Below are positions 31,591 to 39,667 of a DNA stretch of 64,000 nucleotides, in pieces (positions within the stretch are counted from its first letter, which is position 1; every line of letters starts with the position of its first letter). The stretch comes from Glycocaulis sp051859565 (GTDB lineage: Bacteria > Pseudomonadota > Alphaproteobacteria > Caulobacterales > Maricaulaceae), in NCBI RefSeq assembly GCF_051859565.1, contig NZ_JBHYFK010000006.1, positions 62,001-126,000 of the forward strand. The letters are read 5' to 3'. Both the position numbers and the translations under genes were made by a program. A model generated the notes under the pieces. That model was not told the DNA's origin, did no database searches, and saw nothing but the letters and a program-made list of their open reading frames with translations.

Positions 31591-32520
31591 CTATGATGGC
31601 CTTGCTGCGGCCTTGCCGCGCTTGCGCCGTGCCAGAAGCCAGCGGATCAGGAACACTGCCGGAATGATGAGGATCAGCCAGGGCAGGATCACGGCGATGA
31701 ACACGATCACCGCTGCCACGCCCTCGGAGAGCGTATCTGTAAAGTCTTCCAGTGCCTGCATGATCGGGTTGAAACGCACTGGCGAAGTCTGGCTGACGAT
31801 GGGCTGGTAGTGCAGCGTCAGGCGGGATGTCTCGACGCGCGTGCGCAGCGCGGCGATCACGCTCGCTCGCGCATCGATGTCGGACTGGACACGGGCCAGT
31901 TCCCGCTCGACGGCCAGTATATCAGCCATAGGCCCTTCATTGGTCTCCAGCAGGGCTTGCAGCCGGTCACGCAGGGCCGTCTGGGCGCGAAGGCGTGCTT
32001 CGCCGTCGACAATCTGGGTGGTCAGATCATCAACGCTGGTGTTTTCGCTCTGGATATTGCCGCCGGCCTCATCGACCTCGCCCGCCAGGCGTTCGCGGAA
32101 GCTGGCGATCCAGTCCGGCCGGGCGCGTATCTCCAGCGCGCCGGAGGGACGCTCGCCATCAGGATCATTGATCGTCGCGCTGACGACGCGGCAGACACTG
32201 CCACCGGCTGCCGCGCAGGCCTGCTGGTGGGCGGTGTGAACGTCGGCCAGCACGCGGGCTGGCAGGCGCAGGCCATAATTGTGCGCATAGGCCAGCAGAG
32301 CCGCCTGTTCATCCTGCGCGCCCGCTTGTGGCGGCGGGGGCGGAGCAGGGCTGGCCTGCCGGGAGGACAGTGCCATCTCATACATTTGCGGCGAAGAGGC
32401 GGCGTCTACTGCCGCATCGCCGCGATAGCGATCGCCACCGTCCTGACCGCCATTGCCGCATGCTGCCAGTGCAAGCGCAGCCAGCACTGCAGCGCCCGTT
32501 ATCACGCGAACTGTCATCAC
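31591..32520 (-). CDS. DUF4349 domain lipoprotein
   Basis: A 309-residue protein with a lipoprotein signal (LALAAC, lipidation Cys near residue 21) and a Pro/Ala-rich linker. The DUF4349 region carries the characteristic NIQSENTSVDDLTTQIVDGEARLRAQTALRDRLQALLET plus a coiled coil (ADILAVERELARVQSDIDARASVIAALRTRVETSRLTLHYQP). One C-terminal membrane helix follows (about 270-297) with a basic tail. The protein would span the periplasm, anchored at both ends. Its function is not known. ATG 32520 or the adjacent ATG 32517 could start it. Confidence 0.8.
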   Translation of the reverse strand: MMTVRVITGAAVLAALALAACGNGGQDGGDRYRGDAAVDAASSPQMYEMALSSRQASPAPPPPPQAGAQDEQAALLAYAHNYGLRLPARVLADVHTAHQQACAAAGGSVCRVVSATINDPDGERPSGALEIRARPDWIASFRERLAGEVDEAGGNIQSENTSVDDLTTQIVDGEARLRAQTALRDRLQALLETNEGPMADILAVERELARVQSDIDARASVIAALRTRVETSRLTLHYQPIVSQTSPVRFNPIMQALEDFTDTLSEGVAAVIVFIAVILPWLILIIPAVFLIRWLLARRKRGKAAARPS

Positions 32521-32621
32521 GCATTCCTCCCCGTTGCCGCCAGATGATGGCGTATCCGGGGGAAGTGTGCGCGGTCAATTATGGCAACGGCAAGACGGGC
32601 TGGCCCGGCTGACGCTGAATG

Positions 32622-32888
32622 TCAGACCAGTTCGCCGGTCAGTCTCTGCCGCTCCAGCGCGAGGGCGCCGCGGATAAGGATCACGGTCAGCACCACTGCG
32701 CCGATACCGGCGAGCACTTCGCCGATCTCGATGGCCAGCATGGGCAGATGCAGGGTCATGCCCAGCGCCCAGATCACGGCCGCGACGGTCAGAAAGCCGG
32801 TAACGGTGATGAAGAGCGAGCCGGTCACAGCGGCGATGATGGCATACAGGGTGAGCCGCGCCGGTGACGCGGCGGTCTCGGTGGTCAT
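32622..32888 (-). CDS. Small integral membrane protein
   Basis: An 88-residue protein with two or three hydrophobic helices (about 12-33, 36-50, 52-72). It has an N-terminal cytoplasmic-like tail and a charged C-terminus (LERQRLTGELV). It has no recognisable motif or cysteine. It is a single gene about 100 bp upstream of the DUF4349 gene on the same strand. Confidence 0.6.
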   Translation of the reverse strand: MTTETAASPARLTLYAIIAAVTGSLFITVTGFLTVAAVIWALGMTLHLPMLAIEIGEVLAGIGAVVLTVILIRGALALERQRLTGELV

Positions 32889-33094
32889 GGGAAACTCCAG
32901 ACAAAAGAACGCTCAAAAAATATTGCGCGCGGGCCGCAAGGGTGTCCGCCGCGCATCGATATATTTGGCAATCAACGGGGGCGCCGAAAAGAGGGTATGT
33001 GCGTAAATGCCAGCGGGCAGGGAATCGGCTAGAACTGCCGACTGCAGGCCGCTTTTCGGCGGTTCCCATGTCCCGGCTGGAAAGGGTTGAAACA

Positions 33095-33388
33095 ATGAGT
33101 GATGCACCGCTTGGCTCGAAGGCCAATCCCTCGCAGTTCGACTGCCTGCCCGATCTTGCCGACGATGAGCCCTATTTCGTGATCCGCGCTCACGATCCGC
33201 TGTCCAACGCACTCGTTGAGCTGCACGCCTATATCGGGGCCGGGCAGGCGGGCGCTGCGCACAACAAGCTGGCTGAAATCATGGCGCTGACATCGGAGCG
33301 CCCGCCTCGTCCGTCAGGTTCGCCCAAATACCGGGAAACGTTTGCGATTTCCGGTTCCATGGAGCGGTGGCGGCGCGATAACGCGTAA
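33095..33388 (+). CDS. Small conserved hypothetical protein upstream of fliQ
   Basis: A 97-residue soluble protein (MSDAPLGSKANPSQFDCLPDLADDEPYF...). ATG 33095 follows an AAAGGG site at good spacing; an in-frame ATG at 33068 is possible. The central helix LSNALVELHAYIGAGQAGAAHNKLAEIMAL looks amphipathic. There is no membrane segment. It lies just upstream of the flagellar export genes, separated by the candidate CtrA-type site, so co-regulation with them is uncertain. Function unknown. Confidence 0.6.
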   Translation: MSDAPLGSKANPSQFDCLPDLADDEPYFVIRAHDPLSNALVELHAYIGAGQAGAAHNKLAEIMALTSERPPRPSGSPKYRETFAISGSMERWRRDNA

Positions 33389-33405
33389 ACAGGGTAAACG
33401 GATGT

Positions 33406-33419
33406 TTAACCTTTCTTAA
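33406..33419 (+). promoter_or_regulatory. CtrA-like site upstream of fliQ (TTAA-N6-TTAA)
   Basis: TTAA at 33406-33409 and TTAA at 33416-33419, each followed by C, with six bases between. The canonical CtrA box has seven. It lies 53 bp before the fliQ ATG, in a suitable place for a class II flagellar promoter. Confidence 0.45.
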
Positions 33420-33471
33420 CCGGCGCAATGGCGTCTGGACCAACACGTAACGCCAGCGGGAGCCTGACAGA

Positions 33472-33735
33472 ATGACGGGCGCAGAAGTGCTTGATGTTGG
33501 CCGGGAAGCCATCTGGACCATGCTTGCCATGGCCGCGCCCATCATGATTGTCGGGCTGGCTGTCGGCGTCATCATCGCACTATTTCAGGCATTGACGCAG
33601 GTCCAGGAGATGACGCTGGTCTTCGTGCCGAAGATTTTCGCGATCTTTCTGGCGCTGATTGTCTTCATGCCGCTGATGGGCGCGGTGCTGGGCGCATTCA
33701 TGACCAATATCGCGGACAGAATCGCGGCAGGCTGA
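33472..33735 (+). CDS. fliQ: Flagellar export apparatus protein FliQ
   Basis: An 87-residue protein with two membrane helices (about 16-38 and 52-73) and the family motif ALTQVQEMTLVFVPKIF between them. FliQ, FliP and FliR form the helical core of the flagellar type III export gate. The gene starts a fliQ-fliR-flhB cluster, with fliR 7 bp downstream. The upstream TTAAC repeats suggest CtrA control, as for class II flagellar genes in Caulobacter. Confidence 0.95.
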   Translation: MTGAEVLDVGREAIWTMLAMAAPIMIVGLAVGVIIALFQALTQVQEMTLVFVPKIFAIFLALIVFMPLMGAVLGAFMTNIADRIAAG

Positions 33736-33742
33736 AGCCGCG

Positions 33743-34501
33743 ATGATTCTGACCTTCGATCTTCCTGCCATCGTCTTTGCCGCCGCGCTGGTGTTCGCCC
33801 GCATGGGCGCAATCCTCATGCTGCTGCCGGGCTTTGCCGAGCCGGGCATCCCGATCCGCATCAGGCTGTCTTTCGCGCTGGCATTCTCCTTTGCCATCGG
33901 GCCGGTCGTGGCGCCGATGCTGCCCGCGCAGCCTGATACGCTCGGCGGGCTTGCTGGCTATGTCGCTGGCGAGGCGGTCATTGGCCTGATGATTGGCGGC
34001 GTTGCACGCATGCTGCTGGCCTCCGCATCCGTGGCAGGTCAGGTGATCGGCTATCAGAGCGGTATTGCCATGGCCCAGGCGTTTGACCCGGCGCAAGGTC
34101 AGACCGGCGCCTTGCCGGCGGCCTTCCTGAACCTGCTTTTCATCGTGCTGATCTTCACCACCAATCTGCACCATTTGCTGCTGCAGGCGGCGGCCGGCTC
34201 CTACATGATGATGCCGGCCGGTCAGGTGCCCATGTGGGGTGATGCGGCGCAATGGGCCGTGGATATTTTCATCAGCGCGTTCAATATCGGTATCCAGCTG
34301 GCCGCCCCGCTGGTCCTGTTCGGGCTCGTCTTCTATCTGGGCCTTGGCGTGCTCTCGAAAATGATGCCGCAGGTGCAGATATTTTTCGTCGCCATGCCGG
34401 TGAACATCCTGATCGGTTTCACCATTTTCGCGCTCGCCCTTGGCACCATCGCCATGGTCTGGCTGGAACGCTTTGAAGCCTTCACCGCAACGCTGATGTG
34501 A
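33743..34501 (+). CDS. fliR: Flagellar export apparatus protein FliR
   Basis: A 252-residue polytopic membrane protein with about six helices. Family features include the N-terminal FARMGAILMLLPGFAEPGIPIRIRLSFALAFS, a GEAVIGLMIGGVARMLLASASVAGQVIGYQSGIAMAQAFDP segment and the LAAPLVLFGLVFYLGLGVLSKMMPQVQIFFVAMPVNILIGF end. FliR joins FliP and FliQ in the export gate. It lies between fliQ and flhB with spacers of 7 bp. Confidence 0.95.
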   Translation: MILTFDLPAIVFAAALVFARMGAILMLLPGFAEPGIPIRIRLSFALAFSFAIGPVVAPMLPAQPDTLGGLAGYVAGEAVIGLMIGGVARMLLASASVAGQVIGYQSGIAMAQAFDPAQGQTGALPAAFLNLLFIVLIFTTNLHHLLLQAAAGSYMMMPAGQVPMWGDAAQWAVDIFISAFNIGIQLAAPLVLFGLVFYLGLGVLSKMMPQVQIFFVAMPVNILIGFTIFALALGTIAMVWLERFEAFTATLM

Positions 34502-34508
34502 GGATCAC

Positions 34509-35576
34509 ATGGCAGAAGGTGAAGACAAGAGCGAAAAGACCGAGCCGCCAAGCCAGCGAAAGCTGGACAAGGCGCGCGAGAAAGGCGACGTCCCCAAATC
34601 CCAGGAAATCCCGGCCTGGTTTATCCTGGCGGCAGGCCTTGGCGTGCTGGCCGCCTTCGGGCCGTCCATGGGTGCAGGGCTGACGCGTGAGCTGTCGGTT
34701 TTCCTGTCCCAGCCTCACGAGATGTCGCTCGACAATACCGGCGCGCTGGTGCTGACCTTGGCTGCGGTGATGAAAGTCCTGCTGGTCATGGGGCTGGCGT
34801 TCGGGGCGATCATTGCGGCGGCGCTGGCGGGCCATTTTGTCCAGCATGGGCTGATCTTCACCACGTCCAAGCTGGAGCCCAAGCTCAGCAAGCTGAACCC
34901 TGTCGAAGGCGTGAAGCGTATTCTCGGGCCTCAGGGCTGGGTGAATTTCGTCAAGGGCCTCGCCAAGATGGCGCTGGTGGCCATCGCCATCACCATTGTG
35001 CTGTGGCCGCGCCAGTCGCTGCTGGCCGGTCTGCCTGCCGTGGCGCCAGCCCAGATTCTGGTGCTGTTCCGTGAGATTGCCATCCAGCTCATGCTGGCGG
35101 CGCTGGCGGTGTTCGCGATCATCGCGCTGGCCGATTACATTTTCCAGCGCCAGCAATTCTATGACCGCAACAAGATGAGCCGCCGCGAGATCCGCGATGA
35201 GTTCAAGGAGTCCGAAGGCGACCCGATGGTGCGCGCGCGCCTGCGCCAGATACGTCAGGAGCGGGCCCGCAAACGCATGATGGCCGCCGTGCCGGAGGCG
35301 GCTGTCGTCATCACCAACCCGACCCACTACGCGGTGGCGCTGAAATACCAGCAGGGTGTGACGGCCGCGCCGATATGTGTGGCCAAGGGCGTGGAAGCGG
35401 TGGCGCTGAAAATCCGCGAGATCGCCGAGGAGCATGGCGTGCCCATCGTGGAGGATCCGCCGCTGGCGCGCGCCCTGCACGCCAGCGTCGATCTCGACGA
35501 GGTGATCCCGCCTGAGCACTTCGCCGCTGTCGCCAAGGTGATCGGCTATGTCCTGTCGCTCAAGAAGCGGCGCTAG
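34509..35576 (+). CDS. flhB: Flagellar export switch protein FlhB
   Basis: A 355-residue protein. A basic N-terminus (EKTEPPSQRKLDKAREKGDVPKSQEI) precedes four membrane helices. The cytoplasmic domain carries the self-cleavage motif N270-P-T-H273 in VVITNPTHYAVAL. Cleavage at this motif switches substrate specificity from rod/hook to filament export. It is the last gene of the fliQ-fliR-flhB cluster; its stop overlaps the end of a VOC-like remnant on the other strand. Confidence 0.95.
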   Translation: MAEGEDKSEKTEPPSQRKLDKAREKGDVPKSQEIPAWFILAAGLGVLAAFGPSMGAGLTRELSVFLSQPHEMSLDNTGALVLTLAAVMKVLLVMGLAFGAIIAAALAGHFVQHGLIFTTSKLEPKLSKLNPVEGVKRILGPQGWVNFVKGLAKMALVAIAITIVLWPRQSLLAGLPAVAPAQILVLFREIAIQLMLAALAVFAIIALADYIFQRQQFYDRNKMSRREIRDEFKESEGDPMVRARLRQIRQERARKRMMAAVPEAAVVITNPTHYAVALKYQQGVTAAPICVAKGVEAVALKIREIAEEHGVPIVEDPPLARALHASVDLDEVIPPEHFAAVAKVIGYVLSLKKRR

Positions 35577-35704
35577 GAATAGCTCACCACCTCGTACTCG
35601 ATCCCGTCCCGGTCCTCGAAATAGAAGCGCTGGCCTGGCTCGTAATCGGCACGCGCAAGCGGGCGGCCTGCCGCAGAAGTTTTCGTCAGGGCGCGGAAAA
35701 CTGG
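35573..35704 (-). pseudogene. Remnant of a VOC (glyoxalase-like) gene C-terminus
   Basis: A 43-codon frame on the minus strand ends GQRFYFEDRDGIEYEVVSYS and then a stop. This is the typical last strand of VOC/glyoxalase proteins (F-Y-F-x-D-P-D-G-x-x-x-E-L). A stop codon precedes the fragment, and no start or upstream VOC sequence exists before cckA. It is short and unlikely to be functional; it probably marks an old deletion between flhB and cckA. Confidence 0.4.
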
Positions 35705-35761
35705 TTAACCTGAATCAGTCAAACCAGTGGCCGAATCGCTTTTCCCACACGGAGTGCCGTG

Positions 35762-38344
35762 ATGACCGACGCCCCCGCCCGCACAGACAAGGCCGCAAAG
35801 CCGGATCCGAAGCCCGCGAAGGGCAGTACCGGACCTGTGTCGGTGCGTAAGCAGTCGCTTCCCAGAGAGCGTCAGAGCCGGATCACGCTGCTGGCGCGCA
35901 CCGTGTTCTGGATTTCGGGCCTGCTGGCGCTTGGGGCGGCCGGCTTCTCGCTCATTGCCGCGTCGACGGCGGGCTGGCACGGGTTTGTGCTGCTGTCGGG
36001 CATAGCGTTCGTCGCCTTCATTCTCATGTTCGCGCTGGCCGCCGGGGAGAGCGCCGCGCGTTCGCTGCGCATTGAGCCTGCGGTCCGGCCCAAGGCTGAT
36101 GCGCTGGTCAGTGCCGCCATTGATGCGGCGGGCGAACCGATACTCATCACCGATGTGCGTGGGCGGGCGATCTGGGCCAATAACGCCTACCAGAAGCTGG
36201 CAAAGACCGTGATGCCGCTGACTGCAGGCATTGCCCTGCCAGCGCCGGACCGTTTGTGGCCGGGCAGTTCGGGCGGCGCGCTCTACCGTCTGTCGCGCGC
36301 AGCCGCATCGGGCGAGGCCGCCCGTGAAACCCTTACCGCGCTCGGAGAGTCCGGTGGCGGCGTGTATAGCGTTTCCATTGATCCGGTGCCGCAGGGCGGC
36401 GCGCTGTGGCGCTTCACCGAAGTGCGCGCAGGCGACACGCTGGAAGCTGAAGCCGGAACGCCGGACTGGGCCGAGCATGCGCCGGTGGGCCTGTTCATGG
36501 CCGATGGCGAGGGCCGCGTGCTGGCCGCCAATGCGACCTTGCGCTCCTGGCTGGATGTGCCTGAGGGGCAGGCCCTGAAGGTGAAAGACTTCCTGGCCGG
36601 TGACATGGCCAAGGGCTTCCTGAAAACGCGTGGCGAGAAGGGCGTTGTACGCCTTGATGCGCGGCTGCTGGCTCGCGAAGGTGTTGAAAGCCCGATTACC
36701 CTCGCCGTTGAGTGGGATGAGGGGCGCCCTGTGCGCGCGCGCGCCGTGGTTTACGGGCTGACAGCGGCAGGCACGCCCCCCGGCGTCGCCCAGATGATTG
36801 CCCAGCACACGGGCGGGCGTACTGGACGGACCTTCGATGACATGTTTGCCAGCGCGCCGTTTGGCGTGGCGCGCCTTGACGGCGCCGACCCGGCCCGCTC
36901 GATCATCGAGGATGCCAATCCGGCCCTGGTGCAGCTGTCGGGCGGCGCGGCGCTGCCGGGCAAGGCATTTGAAAGCCTGTTCGACTGGAGCCTCGGAGAC
37001 AGTGCGGAGGCGGCCTTTGCTGCGGCCATGTCAGGGCGCAGCGAGCCGGTGGCGCTCAAGCTGAAATCGTCGGACGGCTTGCGCGACGTGCATCTCTTCC
37101 TGTCGCCGGCGCGTTCGGGCAAGCGGGCGGCCTATCTGGTGGACATCACGGCTTTGCGCGAGCTGGAAGGCCAGTACGCGCAGGCCCAAAAGCTCAAAGC
37201 GGTCGGTGAGCTGGTGGCGCGCGTGGCCCACGACTTCAACAATTTCCTGACCGCGATCCGGCTGAATACCGACAATTTGCTGCTGCGCCATCCGGTAGGG
37301 GATCCGACCTATCCGGACCTGCAGAACATCAATGGCGTGGTGGCGCAGGCGGCAGGCCGGATCAAGCACTTGCTGGCCTTTGCCCGCAAGCAGACCCTGC
37401 GCGTCGAGACTGTCGATCTGACCGAGACGCTCGCCGATACCGTACACCTGGTGCGCCAGAGCGTGGAAGAATGGGTGCGCGTGGAAGTGCGTCATGGCCG
37501 GGATGTGCCGCTGGTACGCATTGACAAGGACGAGCTTGCCAACGCGCTGATGAACCTTGCCACCAATGCGCGCGACGCGATGGCAGGCAAGGGGCGCGGC
37601 ACGCTGACCATCTCCACCGAAGGCGTTGATGCCACCATCGTGCGCGCGGCTGGCGCGCCGGACGTCAAGGACGGGCCATGGGCGGCCATTCACGTCGCCG
37701 ACGAAGGCTCCGGCATGGATGAGGCCACGCTGGAAAAAATCTTCGAGCCGTTCTTCACGACCAAAGAGCCCGGCAAGGGCACGGGCCTCGGCCTTGCCAC
37801 CGTGTACGGCATCGTCAAGCAGTCCGGCGGCTTCCTGTTTGCGCGCTCGAAGCCCGGTGAGGGCACGACTTTCTCGATCTATCTGCCCGGCCACACGCCG
37901 GATGCAGAGGAGATCGCAAAGACCGAAGCGCGCAAGGCTGAAGTGCCGGTGCAGCGTAAACCTGCTGACCTCGCCGGGCGCGGGCGCATCCTCCTGGTGG
38001 AGGATGAAGCGCCGGTACGCACCATTACGGCGGCGACGCTGAAAAAGCGCGGCTATGAGGTGGAACAGGCCGAGGATGGCGAAGAAGCCTTGGCGATTCT
38101 CGAAGAGCGCCCCGGCGAGTTTGATCTCATCATCTCCGACGTGGTTATGCCGGGGCTGGACGGTCCGGGGCTACTGAAAGCCGCTACCCAGTATCTCGGC
38201 AATGCGCGCGTGATCTTCATTTCGGGCTATGCCGAGGAACACTTCTCGCACACCCTGTCGGCGGATCTCGATATTTCCTTCCTGCCCAAGCCCTTCAGCC
38301 TGGAGGCGCTGGCCCAGCGCGTGAAGGACGAGCTGGGGCGCTGA
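35762..38344 (+). CDS. cckA: Hybrid histidine kinase CckA (cell-cycle master kinase)
   Basis: An 860-residue hybrid kinase. A basic/proline N-terminus is followed by two membrane helices (about 43-66 and 73-94) and tandem PAS-like regions (about 115-225, 235-335, 355-465). The H box is VGELVARVAHDFNNFLTAIR (His490), with the CckA-typical DNLLLRHPVGDPTYPDLQNI and HLLAFARKQTL. The ATP-binding domain has LMNLATNARDAM, DEGSGMD and GTGLGLATV. A C-terminal receiver (about 743-858) has D793. CckA phosphorylates ChpT and through it CtrA and CpdR. ATG 35762 follows GGAG; GTG 35759 is adjacent. Confidence 0.92.
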   Translation: MTDAPARTDKAAKPDPKPAKGSTGPVSVRKQSLPRERQSRITLLARTVFWISGLLALGAAGFSLIAASTAGWHGFVLLSGIAFVAFILMFALAAGESAARSLRIEPAVRPKADALVSAAIDAAGEPILITDVRGRAIWANNAYQKLAKTVMPLTAGIALPAPDRLWPGSSGGALYRLSRAAASGEAARETLTALGESGGGVYSVSIDPVPQGGALWRFTEVRAGDTLEAEAGTPDWAEHAPVGLFMADGEGRVLAANATLRSWLDVPEGQALKVKDFLAGDMAKGFLKTRGEKGVVRLDARLLAREGVESPITLAVEWDEGRPVRARAVVYGLTAAGTPPGVAQMIAQHTGGRTGRTFDDMFASAPFGVARLDGADPARSIIEDANPALVQLSGGAALPGKAFESLFDWSLGDSAEAAFAAAMSGRSEPVALKLKSSDGLRDVHLFLSPARSGKRAAYLVDITALRELEGQYAQAQKLKAVGELVARVAHDFNNFLTAIRLNTDNLLLRHPVGDPTYPDLQNINGVVAQAAGRIKHLLAFARKQTLRVETVDLTETLADTVHLVRQSVEEWVRVEVRHGRDVPLVRIDKDELANALMNLATNARDAMAGKGRGTLTISTEGVDATIVRAAGAPDVKDGPWAAIHVADEGSGMDEATLEKIFEPFFTTKEPGKGTGLGLATVYGIVKQSGGFLFARSKPGEGTTFSIYLPGHTPDAEEIAKTEARKAEVPVQRKPADLAGRGRILLVEDEAPVRTITAATLKKRGYEVEQAEDGEEALAILEERPGEFDLIISDVVMPGLDGPGLLKAATQYLGNARVIFISGYAEEHFSHTLSADLDISFLPKPFSLEALAQRVKDELGR

Positions 38345-38366
38345 GGCCCGCGCGGCGCGCATAAAT

Positions 38367-38381
38367 GTTCCACTTGTGTTC
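38367..38381 (+). promoter_or_regulatory. LexA-binding SOS box upstream of recA
   Basis: GTTC-N7-GTTC (GTTCCACTTGTGTTC) is the direct-repeat SOS box of alphaproteobacterial LexA. It lies 96 bp before the recA start, so recA is very likely DNA-damage induced. Confidence 0.85.
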
Positions 38382-38462
38382 TGTGAACAAATCCGGTACA
38401 GATTCCCTCAACGCAGCGCAATTGCCGATCCGGGCGATGCGTGAAATAAGGGAACCGAACCG

Positions 38463-39551
38463 ATGGCATCTTCCGCAATCCGACTGGTGAAAGACACCGA
38501 TATGGACAAGTCCAAGGCACTCGAAGCCGCACTCACGCAGATCGACCGCCAGTTCGGCAAGGGCTCAGTCATGAAGCTCGGTGCCCGCCCGAACCAGAAT
38601 ATCGAGGCGGTGTCCACCGGCTCGCTGGGGCTGGACATTGCGCTGGGCGTTGGTGGCCTGCCCAAAGGGCGGATCGTCGAGATTTACGGCCCTGAAAGCT
38701 CGGGCAAAACGACTCTGGCGCTGCACTGCATTGCCGAGGCGCAAAAGCGCGGCGGCGTGTGCGCCTTCGTCGACGCGGAACATGCGCTCGATCCGGTCTA
38801 TGCCCGCAAGCTGGGCGTGGATGTGGGTGAGTTGCTGGTCTCCCAGCCTGATACGGGTGAGCAGTCGCTGGAAATCACCGACACGCTGGTGCGTTCTGGC
38901 GCCATTGATGTGCTGGTGATCGACTCTGTCGCTGCGCTGACGCCGCGTGCCGAGCTGGAAGGCGATATGGGCGACAGCCTGCCGGGCCTGCAGGCCCGTC
39001 TGATGAGCCAGGCGCTGCGCAAGCTCACCGGCTCCATCTCCAAGTCCAACTGTCTTGTCATCTTCATCAACCAGATCCGCATGAAGATCGGCGTGATGTT
39101 CGGCAATCCGGAAACGACGACCGGCGGTAATGCGCTGAAATTCTATTCCTCGGTCCGCCTCGATATTCGCCGCATCGGCGCGATCAAGGACCGTGACGAG
39201 GTGATCGGTAACCAGACGCGCGTGAAAGTGGTCAAGAACAAGGTGGCGCCGCCTTTCCGCGAGGTGGAGTTCGATATTCTCTATGGCGAAGGCATTTCGC
39301 GCATGGGCGAGGTGATTGATCTGGGCGTGAAGGCCGGGATCATCGAAAAATCGGGCTCCTGGTACTCGCATGACTCCGAGCGCATCGGTCAGGGCCGCGA
39401 AAACGCCCGCAAATTCCTGCTCGATCACCCGGAGATTTCGGAGAAGATCGAGAACCAGATCCGTGCCAATGCCGGCCTCATTGCCGAGGAAATGCTGGTC
39501 GGTCCGGGCGAGGATGATGATCTGGATGATGCGGCGGAAGCGGCCGGGTAG
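38463..39551 (+). CDS. recA: Recombinase RecA
   Basis: A 362-residue RecA. The Walker A motif GPESSGKTT lies at 76-84 and Walker B LVIDSVAAL near residue 145. The L1/L2 DNA-binding loops are present (GLQARLMSQALRKLT; NPETTTGGNALKFYSS). The C-terminus is acidic (GPGEDDDLDDAAEAAG). RecA forms filaments on single-stranded DNA, drives strand exchange and stimulates LexA self-cleavage. It has its own SOS box upstream. alaS follows in the same orientation. Confidence 0.97.
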   Translation: MASSAIRLVKDTDMDKSKALEAALTQIDRQFGKGSVMKLGARPNQNIEAVSTGSLGLDIALGVGGLPKGRIVEIYGPESSGKTTLALHCIAEAQKRGGVCAFVDAEHALDPVYARKLGVDVGELLVSQPDTGEQSLEITDTLVRSGAIDVLVIDSVAALTPRAELEGDMGDSLPGLQARLMSQALRKLTGSISKSNCLVIFINQIRMKIGVMFGNPETTTGGNALKFYSSVRLDIRRIGAIKDRDEVIGNQTRVKVVKNKVAPPFREVEFDILYGEGISRMGEVIDLGVKAGIIEKSGSWYSHDSERIGQGRENARKFLLDHPEISEKIENQIRANAGLIAEEMLVGPGEDDDLDDAAEAAG

Positions 39552-39587
39552 GGCGTCTTCGCAGTTCTCAACCGCATTGCATTGCAG

Positions 39588-39614
39588 CGGGCGCTTGGCT
39601 AAGCCGGGCGCCCG
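39588..39614 (+). terminator. Possible terminator after recA
   Basis: CGGGCGC (39588-39594) pairs with GCGCCCG (39608-39614) around a 13-nt loop. Only a weak T-rich tail follows, so it is tentative. Confidence 0.3.
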
Positions 39615-39667
39615 TTCGTATATGTGCGCAACGGTAAGTGAAATTTTGCAGATGAGCGGAGACTGCC

